The notes beneath the pieces are model-generated. The model saw only the letters and a program-made list of their open reading frames with translations. It did no database searches and was not told where the DNA came from. A program made the translations under genes and the position numbers. A DNA stretch of 64,000 bases from Erigeron canadensis (taxonomy: Eukaryota; Streptophyta; Magnoliopsida; Asterales; Asteraceae), in the NCBI RefSeq assembly GCF_010389155.1, contig NC_057762.1, forward strand, positions 31,494,055-31,558,054. Direction: 5' to 3'. This document shows, one piece after another, positions 37,770-47,945 of this stretch (its first letter is position 1; every line of letters begins with the position of its first letter).

Positions 37770-37779
37770 TATAAATATA
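37770..37779 (+). promoter_or_regulatory. TATA box candidate of YUC
   Basis: TATAAATATA, 74 bases before the start codon. The region is AT-rich with other TATA-like words (37730-37738), so the choice is tentative. Confidence 0.4.
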
Positions 37780-37852
37780 TAGACATTACATACAAAAATA
37801 TTTTATAGTGAATTATACTAATATATAGTTTTACACAATTAAGTAAGAAAAA

Positions 37853-38564
37853 ATGAAACAAGTTGAGACAGTTGTTGTAATAGTAGGAGCAGGACCTGCT
37901 GGGATTGCAATATCAGCATGTCTCAATCGATTATCGATACCAAATATCGTTCTCGAAAGGGAAGAATGTTACGCCTCAATGTGGCGAAAAAAGGCTTATG
38001 ATCGTTTAAAGCTTCATTTAGCCAAAAACTTTTGTGAACTACCTTACATGCCATTTCCTGTGTCCGCACCAACATTTGTGCCAAAAGACATGTTTGTTGA
38101 ATACCTACATGATTATGTATATAATTTCAACGTGAGCCCGTTGTGCCAACGCAGCGTGGAGAGTGCGTCGTATGATAAAGTTGTAAAGAAATGGATGGTG
38201 AATGCTAGGAATGGAGTTTCGGGTTTGGTAGAAGAGTATGTTGCGGAGTTTCTTGTGGTGGCAACGGGCGAAAATAGTCAAGGGTTTATTCCTTCGGTTG
38301 TTGGTTTAGATGGATTTAAAGGGTGTGTCATGCATTCTAGTCAATATGAAAATGGCAAGAAATTTGAGGGTCAAAATGTGCTTGTTGTTGGTGCAGGGAA
38401 TTCAGGCATGGAAATTGCATACGATTTGTGCAATTGGGGTGCTCGAACCTCTATTGTCGTTCGTAGCCATGTAAGTTGTTTACGATCCCGCTATATGTAT
38501 GTTGTCGTGCAATCTGGTTCTTTCAATTCAAATTGTTCCCACATAAAACTTTTTATATAAATAT

Positions 38565-38628
<64 letters not shown>

Positions 38629-39909
38629 AATTTGTACATGTGGCATAGACACTAAAATATACTTATAATGTTAGTTGTAGTTCTTACATTTGTGATGTAT
38701 TTTGGTGACATATTTGTAGGTACATGTGCTTAGCAAGGAGATAGTGCAACTTGGGATGCATTTACTAAAATATATATCGACACCTTTGGTGGACAAAATT
38801 GTTCTAATGTTAAGTAACTTAGTGTATGGAGACGTCGGTAAATATGGAATAAAAAGGCCAACCCAAGGACCATTTTTCCTCAAACGAGAAACCGGGCGCT
38901 CGCCAGTCATCGATGTGGGTACTATCTCAAAGATCAAAACTGGAGATATAAAGGTATAGAACCACTAACATATTAATTTTATAATATTTTGAATAAATGA
39001 TGAGCCCCCATGTATTTTATGGATTAAAAAAACAAGATGTGAAGGGTTCTATACCCAAGTTAGGTACATAACAACCACATACTCCCAACCCTCATATATA
39101 TATATATATATACACACACTAATATACTCTAATTAACAATGATAATTTAACATTCAAGTAGTTATGTCTCTCTTTTGTACGTGTGATAAGGTAATGGAGG
39201 CTATAAAAAGCATAGAAGGTGATCAAATCAAGTTTGTAGATTGTCAAGAACAACAATTTGACGCGATTGTCTTTGCGACCGGTTTCAGAAGTACCGTGCA
39301 CTACTGGCTTAAGGTACAATACTAAAAGTAAATTACTACATTCACTATACGTTTTATAAAACATTTTTAAGTACGCGCCTTAATGTATACTACAAACACT
39401 ACAAACAATATTGCAAATGGGGTGTGACAAATGGGGTTTTAGTTACCGTGGACATTTATAAAACATTTATAAAACGTTTTTAGTTACCGTGGACAAATGG
39501 GGTATAACAAAATAATTATGAAAGTTCACACTAAAAAGTGTGAACTTTTATTTTTACACACTTTTTAGTGTGTAGAAATTTCCATACACTTTTAATTCAA
39601 TATATTTCTATACACCAAAAAACGTGACAAAATTTTTAATTTGTTCACACTCACCTAAAAGTGTGAACAAATGCAATATGATTTGTAGTGTAACGTTAAT
39701 TTCTGATTCAAATTGATTGATTATAGGATGAAGGGGGCTTGTTTAATGAAAAAGGAATGCCGAAACGTAGACGTCCAAATCATTGGAAAGGAGAAGAAGA
39801 TCAAGGGATATATTGTGTTGGATTTGCAAGTGCTGGATTGTTTGGTATCTCAAATGATGCAAAGAATATTGCTAATCATATCTCCCTGCAAATTCTTGGC
39901 CGGAACTAA
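37853..39909 (+). CDS. YUC10: YUCCA-type flavin monooxygenase (YUC10/11-like)
   Basis: YUCCA enzymes convert indole-3-pyruvate to indole-3-acetic acid (auxin) using FAD and NADPH. Exons: 37853-38470, 38720-38953, 39191-39313, 39727-39909, giving 385 aa, the size of the short YUC10/11 branch. The FAD site is GAGPAG (12-17). ATG lies at 137-139, the FMO-type motif FKGCVMHSSQY at 155-165, the NADPH site GAGNSG at 180-185, and the second ATG motif in VFATGF of exon 3. MPKRRRPNHWKGE matches the YUC C-terminal block. All key motifs are intact. Intron 1 contains a long (AT)n run and intron 3 a CACTA MITE copy. A decayed partial copy lies 7 kb downstream. The branch assignment comes from recalled similarity, not a tree. 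Confidence 0.92.
38568..38625. repeat. (AT)n microsatellite in YUC intron 1
   Basis: About 29 TA units between exons 1 and 2; likely length-polymorphic. Confidence 0.95.
39397..39690. mobile_element. Rearranged CACTA MITE copy in YUC intron 3
   Basis: Begins CACTACAAACAATATTGCA and ends ATTTGTAGTG. The right half (39540-39690) closely matches the right half of the element at 35647-35956 (AATTTTTAATTTGTTCACAC). The left half is replaced by a direct repeat of TAGTTACCGTGGACA (39442 and 39482). No matching duplication was found. It ends 36 bases before exon 4. Confidence 0.75.
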
Positions 39910-40141
39910 TTATGAATAATTAAGCTTAATTATTAATTATATCTATGCTATTAGAATGTAAGAGTATGTTCGTGTAGTAGTACAATACATATAGTAATAT
40001 ACCATATTAATTAGTAATTATTAATAACTAATAGTAATTATTATAGGATATATACAAATATACAAATGTTTACTTTATATATATTATTATATGCATCTAG
40101 CTATGAGCATATCGGATAGATGTTATTAGCTTTCCTTTGAC

Positions 40142-40207
<66 letters not shown>

Positions 40208-41566
40208 TGCACTGCACCTATGGAGCAATATAATTGCAGATCCAATCCACGTAATTAGGTACTGCACTTATCGGTTTGGATTAATGACAGGTTAATTTAT
40301 CTTATTAATTAAGGCAAACCAAACTATCCTGCTTAATTAAGGCATGCCGCATGCCGTCGTTGAACCCAAGTCAAATGCGCCCTAGTAGTATGATGTATAA
40401 ATTGGTTAAAAATATTCGAAAGTGTACGTACGTAGCCACATGCTTACAACCTTCTTAATTACGTCTCTATCTTACAAAAAAAAAAAAAAAAAAACCCTAA
40501 TTAAGACGGGCGGTGGTCTGGTTTTAATTGCATGCATGCCGCTTTAATTTGCTGATTTTGTGGAACGTGGGATGCATGGCAAGTGTTGGTTTGAAGAAGA
40601 GGGAACAAGCATGCATGCATGAGGCTCTCTATAATTTCATAATTTGTTTATTGATCCCTAAAGGCGTTTGCTTATAGTAGCTAGTCCTGGTGGAGCGTCC
40701 CAACCACCAAGGACGATGGACGTTAAAACTTAAAAGCATGGAGCGTCCTTGTGGTGCGTTTTTGGTGGAGAGTCCCCTGCAAGAAGATCAAAGACGCACG
40801 AATGTGGGGTAGGAGCGGACTAATGTGAGGTAAGAGATAACTAATGTGGGGTAGCATGTAGGGAGTAAGCTTGTCTTATAGGCAGGTCCTGAGGAGAGTC
40901 CTGAGTGGTGTGATGCTGACGTGACAGTAGAAAAGTACAGACGTGACAGTGATTATTATGTGACACGACTATGAAACTATTTACACCATTAGCTAGCTAG
41001 CTAGCTAATCCTTGAGTAATTAACTAAGAAGGCCTAGCTAGCTTTAAATCACTAATTTCAAGCCTCATACTCGATTTTTTTTATACGAGATTCATATACT
41101 ACTCTAATAAACGTACGTCAAGAGCCATATATATATATATATATATATATATTCTTAAAGATTAAAGTCTATAGATGAACATATGGTAGTATTAACCTAC
41201 CAACCATTTATTGATGAAGAGGTATAGTACTTAGTCCGCTCGTAGTAAGGAGTTGATGAGCTAGTCCTCATCGACGTTAGTGCTACGGCTGTGTTCCTCC
41301 TGGTCGAAAACAACCTCATTAATTCGGAATTAATAACAAGATGGACGAAGTGCGTGGGGACCGGGGAGCGTATGTCTTCCGATTTTATTATAAAAAAAAA
41401 CATTTTTTTAAAGAGTAACGGCTATATTTACATATAAACATATATTTATATCGATATAAATACCATCATTTTTCAACAATCAATCAAAAACAACATACTA
41501 TTTCACATATCATACTATCATTCAAACATTTTCATATCAAACAATCAAACATATTAACCACCATGT
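39910..41566. other. Interval between YUC and the transposase relic
   Basis: Holds an (AT)n run at 40144-40203, a poly(A) stretch near 40475, CATGCATG words around 40530-40620 and a patch at 40685-40800 with repeated GGAGCGTCC/GGAGAGTCC words, possibly a MITE or flank of the transposase relic. No gene seen. Confidence 0.5.
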
Positions 41567-42811
41567 CAATTAAGCTCAGAAGATGAGGATTCGCCTTCGT
41601 ATATAGGTAAATATACGAATCCCGAAATGTTACAAACGTTTGTTATTTTCTTAGAAAATGAAGAAGAAGAGGCCAAATCATAAATGGTGCAAAAAATATC
41701 ACGAAGAACCATATGCATAAATCACGCTGAAGCCGCACATCATTTGTGGATCCATTACTTTATTGCTCCACAACCGGTCTATCCATCCGATTATTTTTGA
41801 ATGCCCAAGGAGATGTTTATCCGCATATGTAGAGATATTCACTCCTTTAATGGCGTCCAACCATTATCGAATCACTTTCAGTATTTCCAGCTTGCTCCAT
41901 CCGATTGTGTTGGCCGGTTAGGGTTCAACATCTTCCGAAAATGTACTTCCGCCATACGACAATTAGCGTACAGTTGTCATGCCGACCAGCTAGATGAGTA
42001 CTTGGAAATTAATGGCAGAATCAAATTCATATTTGTGTTTAACAAACTTTTGCAAGTACATTATTCAATTGTTTCATGAACGGTACTTGAGAAGACCGAC
42101 CCAATAAGATATGGAGCGCATAACTTCTAGGCATTTAGAGGTACATGGTTTCTCGTGCATGACAAGGACAGTACACACGAAGAGATATAAGACACCCAAC
42201 GATTATGCTCAAAGATGTTGTTTCGTATGATTTGTGGTTGTGGCATGCATACTTTGGTCCTGCAGTTCGAACAATGACATCAACATCCTAAACGAGTCAG
42301 ATTTGTTCGATCAGTTGTTGGAGAACAAGGCTCCTTAGCTCGATTTTATTGTGAATGATGAACCATTTTACAAAAGGTATTATCTGGCTTATGGTATTTA
42401 TTCGGAATGGGCCACATTAGTGAAGTCTTTAAATGTCCCATGGATCCGAAGATGAAGTTCAAGCGATACCAAGAAGCTGCAAGAAAAGACGTCGAACGGA
42501 CACTTGGGATTCTTCAAGGTCGTTGGGGAATCATTGAGAGACATGCACGTCCATACAACATCAATAAAATTAAACGCATCATGTACTGTTGTGTGATCTT
42601 ACACATGATCGTCGAAAATAACAGTCATGCAATATGCCCAATTGATTTGGAGTTGTTGAACAACGTAGGTCCGCAACCACCTTGTTCATGGAATGAAAAG
42701 GTGGCAACACAATTAAGGATGATGGGTGAGTTACGTGATAGAAAGACGCACCATCGACTTCGCAGTGCTTTAATCGAACACATTTGGAAGCTCCTAGAAA
42801 ACCATCGTTAA
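41567..42811 (+). pseudogene. PIF/Harbinger transposase relic
   Basis: Several frames together recall a plant HARBI1-like (DDE_Tnp_4) transposase. FIRICRDIHSFN and SAIRQLAYSCHADQLDEYL lie at about 41810-42010. HERYLRRPTQ, then a stop and DMER, lies near 42075. FYKRYYLAYGIYSEWATLVK lies near 42370. In another frame the C-terminal RYQEAARKDVERTLGILQGR is followed by IMYCCVILHMIVEN (42407-42811). Frameshifts and stops break it, and the central DDE part is largely lost. It could once have mobilised Tourist-type MITEs such as 8296-8585, but is now inactive. Outer ends were not found. Confidence 0.85.
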
Positions 42812-43266
42812 CATTAATGTTTTTCTTTATTTTTAATTATTAGTTGTTTAAATTTTATTTTAAATTTTAATTATGTATTAGTTGGTTTAGTTAATTTATA
42901 TGTGGTGTTTTTATTTTTATAAAAGTTTATTAATTTTAGATAAAGAATTTATTAATGTCTGGTTAAAATAAAATAGAATAAAAAGAGGTCGGGTAAAAGT
43001 TGACGTGCAATGAGAAAGAAATGATAGAAAAAATTAAGGGATACTACAACTTGTACTCGCATGGATATTAAGTCAAGGTATTGTACCCGCACAGGGCATG
43101 ACAATGTTGTTATTTGGACATCGTACCCTCCTTTACCTCCTTTACCTATTATAGTAGTATTACCCTTTTGATAGTAGATTGACATGCAGTTTAAATAAAA
43201 TGATATTAAGCCTTTTTATAATTTATTTTAGATATATATTACAATTTATGGAGGTTGTTATATATA
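42812..43266. other. Short AT-rich interval
   Basis: AT-rich sequence with no gene. Includes CTCCTTTACCTCCTTTACC (43130-43148), a 9-base unit repeated twice. Confidence 0.5.
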
Positions 43267-44353
43267 TCTATAATATAACTAAAAGAGGGGGTTGGGGTAC
43301 ACTTGGCATCCCTAATCACCCTTCTAGAGCCTAATACTTTCTCCTCATTAATCCTCTATTATTTAAATATTTTTTTAATTACTAAATCTATAAGCAACAT
43401 ATTATAGATATATATAGAAGATTTTTTATAATATATAAATAAATATAGATAGATACTAAAATAAAATGTTATAATTTCATCTAAACCAAAAAAACCGGAT
43501 GGCTTAAAGATATTTTAAAGATACGTGCTTAATTTTTTTTGAGTAACTATGGATACTTGCTTTTATAAATATATATGTAATAGTATTTAATAAGAAACTA
43601 TATCTTTATAATGCTTCAAGTTAATCCGTAGTAAAAAATTATGTATCCATATTAATTTAGTTTGTTGTCCATTATATGTTTATCATGACTTCTTCTTCAA
43701 CAACCAAAAATAAGACCACATTAGTTCATCTTGAAGATTTTAAGCCAACACATGTTAACCATCATCTACATGTCCGTGTTGTGCATGTATGGATTGTTTC
43801 GGAGTGGAACAACCCAAAGAAAAACAAAAAGTTCGAGATGGTCTTTGTTGATGAATTGGTATGTACTTTTCAAATTATATATCTTTCTTTAGTTTTCGTA
43901 ATTATAGTCTATAATTATTGTTTGTGTTTGTCACTACAAATTTTTTATATAACTAAAGTTGAAAAAAAAATGGTTAACTAGATTCAAATTTTATATGAAG
44001 TTAATTTTCATATGTTTCCTTATTTAGTTTTCGTATTGATTAAATTGTTGTATTGGTTCTAGGGATCGGATTTTGTCGTCTTCACGATGATTATAATGTT
44101 TAATATAAACATTGAATCTTGGCAGTGCAATCTGCCCATTGGCAAATACTGAACCAAGAAAATTAATTTTCCGAAAGATTAGTTTATTACGCATTACTTC
44201 TTCAAGTTTTTGCCTTATTTTAATTGTTTTATGTTTAATTTTTAGGTATTTTAATTTTATTCGGTATCTATTTAATATACTTAAATTTCAATTTTTTAAC
44301 TTTGGGAAATATCTTTTGAGACTACCCGTCCATTGGACGGGCCTGAGCACTAG
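43267..44353 (+). mobile_element. Helitron carrying an RPA-like exon, about 1.1 kb
   Basis: The 3' end has hairpin CCCGTCCATTGGACGGG, then CCTGAGCA and CTAG (44350-44353) before T. A plausible 5' end TCTATAATATAACTAAAAG starts at 43267 after A. It contains an RPA-like coding exon (separate entry). Plant Helitrons often carry RPA-like genes, so this is probably a deletion derivative. No Rep/helicase sequence remains. Confidence 0.75.
43676..43858 (+). pseudogene. RPA1-like OB-fold first exon (DUF223 type), orphaned
   Basis: Reads TTLVHLEDFKPTHVNHHLHV then VVHVWIVSEWNNPKKNKKFE and MVFVDEL, the start of plant RPA70-like DNA-binding proteins common in Helitrons. A GT donor follows at 43859. The expected next exon (GDRIQA-type) is not intact, so no full protein can be made. 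ATGs at 43676 and 43685 are both possible starts. Confidence 0.7.
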
Positions 44354-44522
44354 TATAATATATACTAAGTATTTAACTTGCACAATGTGCGGCAATTTTA
44401 AAATTGATTTAATTATTAATTTGAATGGTGTGACTTTGCAATAAATATAATTTCTATTCTTTAAAAAAAGTTTTGAATTACTCTCGAATGCTGGAAAGTC
44501 TATCATAAGTTATCTTAACTTA

Positions 44523-45393
44523 CTAGCGAATTTACCCGGGTTTAACCCGGGTATTTTAATTAAAATTATAAAGATAAACAATATGCAAGTAATTTTTGAA
44601 GATAGTGAGTTAAATAACACAATATTTATAAATTGATAAAGTACCTATTGCATTAACAAAACATAAAAGAATATTATATACTATATAAAATAATTTTCTT
44701 TATTTATAAATAAAAGATTAATAACTTTAAATAAGCATTTAGTGACCAAATTTAATTTTAAAAGGTGTAAATTATTTATGACATCATAATTAAAATAAAG
44801 ATTTTTTAAGTAAAATTATAGACTTGACACATCACATTTTTTCTAAAAATACTTTTAAAAAACAATTGTCTTTTATTTATTATATAGATTTCACGTTAAA
44901 GAGTCTTCACAAAATAGATTTCCCATTAAACTCTTTGATGAGAAACCCTCTGTAATGTCCAATGATATTGACTAAATATAAAGACAATAAGTTCAAATAC
45001 TTATAAGATAATAAATGAATATATATTTTTGTTTTCAAAAAAGAAAGAAATAGCAAAAATGAAATACATATAAAATAATATTTAAGAAGTTTTGATATTT
45101 TAAATTCAAAACATAGATTCGAGGTGATCTCAAATCAGGTACTTAATATTGTTTCTATGTTGATACATATAGTTTAATAATATATACGACATTTCAATTT
45201 AATTTTGGTATTATTATTATTATTTTGTTTTTAGATACATATATAAATATTAGATATTAGATAAATATTATATAAAAAGTTTAGAGATGACACATAAGAT
45301 TGAGTCCTATGTGGCAATTTTATAAAATAGCTTTAAATTTTTAGAGGCCTTAAAATCGTTCGGATTTTTACTGTTTTAATAATTATATAGATA
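44523..45393 (-). mobile_element. Helitron, minus strand, about 0.87 kb
   Basis: On the minus strand the sequence ends with hairpin ACCCGGGTTAAACCCGGGT, then AAATTCG and CTAG (44523-44526) before T. A likely 5' end, TCTATATAATTATTAAAAC, lies at about 45393. It stands tail-to-tail with the Helitron at 43267-44353, with about 170 bases between. AT-rich body, no protein. Confidence 0.65.
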
Positions 45394-45548
45394 TAGATAG
45401 ATATACATATATATATATATAGATTAAAATATGTCAAAAAATAATTAACCAAATAAATACCATCACATACAGCATTAGTTTGACGAAAATAATTACAAAA
45501 AGTTTTTGAAAACCAAAGTTATTGTATTGACCGAGTTAGTTAACTTTT

Positions 45549-45850
45549 GGGTTAAGTATCTAGAAGTGTAAGTAACTTTTACATTTTTTCCTATTGTGTG
45601 AATGTAACTTTCATTTGGTTCATTGTATGTAACTAACCCGTTAAATTTGAACGATTAATGTAAAATTTTTATGTTGAACAATCAAAAACTTCTGTATGAC
45701 AGCTCATATCGTGTGCCACGTATACACTTTTACATTAATCGTTCAATTTAACGAGTTAGTTACATACAATGAACAAAATGAAAGTTATATTATATTCACA
45801 CAATAGAAAAAATGTAAAAGTTATTTACACTCCCAGATACTAATAAACCC
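45549..45850. mobile_element. Mutator-like foldback MITE, about 300 bp
   Basis: Arms of about 125 bases pair across the element: TAGTTACATACAATGAAC (45756-45773) is the inverse of GTTCATTGTATGTAACTA (45621-45638). Ends are GGGTTAAGTATCTAG and, inverted, GGGTTTATTAGTATCTG. Flanking 9-mers TTAACTTTT and TTCACTTTT match at 8 of 9, the duplication length for Mutator-like elements. Confidence 0.8.
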
Positions 45851-46039
45851 TTCACTTTTTTGTCAAACGGGTAACTTTGGCTGATACTTTATATGGACTT
45901 TTATTATCTTTTTCATCTTTGATATTAACATTTGTACTTACTCTCTCTTTTAGATGGGAAATTAATTGGTAATCATTTTTGGTAACAAATTAATTACACT
46001 CGTTTGAACACGGTTTGGTATTAAGATATGTATAATTAT

Positions 46040-46823
46040 GTAAGATAGATGCATTGAAAATTTGGCATGGTATGAATGCATATATATCATTCTTAAAATG
46101 GTATAAACACATAGATCATGATCAAATTATGAAGCTTTGTAACTTATATTCTCATAGATAGCTTTTGTCCCAATAATGTAGAGATCATTCCTTGAACAAT
46201 AGTAGCTATAAAGTTACGCGAGATGAAGCTATAAGTAAAAATGTTTAAGAAATACCTTATTTAGTAACTGTCCCTAAAAAGCATTTTATTCTTTTTTTTT
46301 TCTTCTTTCCCATATTCTAGTTCTAGTATAAACAAAAAATGGCTCATTGGTAAGGTATATGACCTTAGTGTATTCCACTAAAGTTTGAGTCTTAATCGAG
46401 TTTTTTTCGAACTTATAGAGTTTCATCTCATGCATGCATTTAAATTAGGAGTAAGGATAGATTAGTTTGTCGTTCAAATAATAAAATAAAATGTGTGTAA
46501 TATTTAGTTCATAGCAAAAACACCATACTTAGAATCTAAAAGAAAATGTGTATCGATTTATCAAAATGAAAGCATCCATATAAGAACATAAATGTATTGA
46601 TATCTCTAAATTAAGCTATCTTTAAATTTGCACTTCTCTGTACTAAACTTTAATTGTTGGATAGGTTCATATGCTTAATTAGCATGGAGAAGTACGTGCA
46701 GCTCGGGATGTATTTATAATTTATTTATTGAAACATATTTCATGCACTAAAGTAAACAAAAATGTTTTAATGTTGACTAACTAGCTTATTGTACGGGGAT
46801 CTACGTGAACATGGAGGTAAAAG
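46040..46823 (+). pseudogene. Decayed partial copy of the YUC locus
   Basis: The sequence from 46664 (GTTCATATGCTTA) through CAGCTCGGGATG and AATGTTTTAATGTTGACTAACT to CGGGGATCTACGTGAACATGG (near 46817) aligns with YUC exon 2 (38720-38850), with substitutions, indels and in-frame stops. Upstream, GCATGGTATGAATGC, GGTATAAACACATAG and TTTTGTCCCAA (46064-46180) match the YUC upstream region at about 37490-37590. Exon 1 and intron 1 are missing between, partly replaced by a SINE-like piece. It cannot encode a protein. Confidence 0.75.
46339..46412 (+). mobile_element. Short SINE-like fragment
   Basis: TGGCTCATTGGTAAGG resembles a Pol III A box, and GTTTGAGTCTTAATCGAG about 45 bases later a degraded B box, followed by a T run. 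It lies in the gap where YUC exon 1 would be expected. Confidence 0.4.
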
Positions 46824-47945
46824 TTTTTCATGAGTTTTTTTAAAGCTTTAATTTTCAATTTTAAGCAATAAGTTCCTATCATGTTAAAAGTTTCGTTTGG
46901 ATATAATTATTTTTAGCTTTTATTTGGAGCAAAAAAAAAAATCCAAAATGGAATGAAGACCTTTTAGTTTTGATGAAACTTTTAATTTTTAAAATCACAA
47001 ATAACTTTTCAGTTACAACTATAGTTATCATACCAAACATCTATAGATAATAAAAGCTTCAATTTTACTTAAAGATACAGGTTACAGCTCCAACTAAAAA
47101 ACTATATCTATTTTTGCCAAAAGTAATTCGGAAGTTATCGAATTTGACATAATTAGTTTGGTTTAGGCCAAAACTATAGATACCATAAATGTACAATTCA
47201 ACTGTTAAGTTGAGGCAAAGACTGGCAAGTGGCAAGTGTCATTTTATAGAAAAAAGACACGTTATTTGCCTGTGTAACGTAAACAGAGTATTGGCACTCA
47301 TCTTTTATGTGACTTGTGTTTTATGTTATCACACCCATCAAGTTCCAAGTTACCACATAGTCAAATTACATAATAAATTGAGTTAGACAATATGTTCATC
47401 TTAACTAAAGTTGATAAAATCAAATAAAAACATCTAACTTCTAACCAGCTTCAGATCAGATCCCCCTACAATCAATGGCCCATATTGGCAATCCATGTTA
47501 TTTAGACATCATGATGTGTGATTTATATTTATATTTATATTTTGAACTACAACTATCATTAATGAAGTAACACCTAATGTCATTTTTTACAGGTTTTGAG
47601 TCTCAATATCATTTTTGTCGGTGTATATGGGGATTAAGATGTAGACGGCTAACCCCCCGACATCATTATGCGTAGGGGCTAAATCTGGAAATAGTCTCTC
47701 TCTACCAATGGCATCGTTGACATTATAAATAACTAAACTAAACACAAACCGGGTAATTCGCAAGTATCCAACACCTTTTATATAAAAAATCAAGTTTAAC
47801 AAAAAGGTGGTTAATTATGTGGTGTCATAACAAGAACTTGAGCTCAAGCTCCACCATTTACGCTTAGATAATAAGAACTTACACATCTAGATAATAGAAG
47901 TTACGCACGGGAATATCCATAAACATCTAGTATAAGTTATGGTTA
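46824..47945. other. Interval before pyruvate kinase 3' end
   Basis: AT-rich. The open frame at 47189-47386 has no recognisable family. The pyruvate kinase 3' UTR should occupy its right part. Nothing else seen. Confidence 0.5.

Noticed and set aside
15138..39909. A biosynthetic gene cluster linking COMT and the flavin monooxygenase
   Set aside because: The genes are 21 kb apart with housekeeping genes between, and the monooxygenase is a YUCCA auxin enzyme. No further pathway gene is present.
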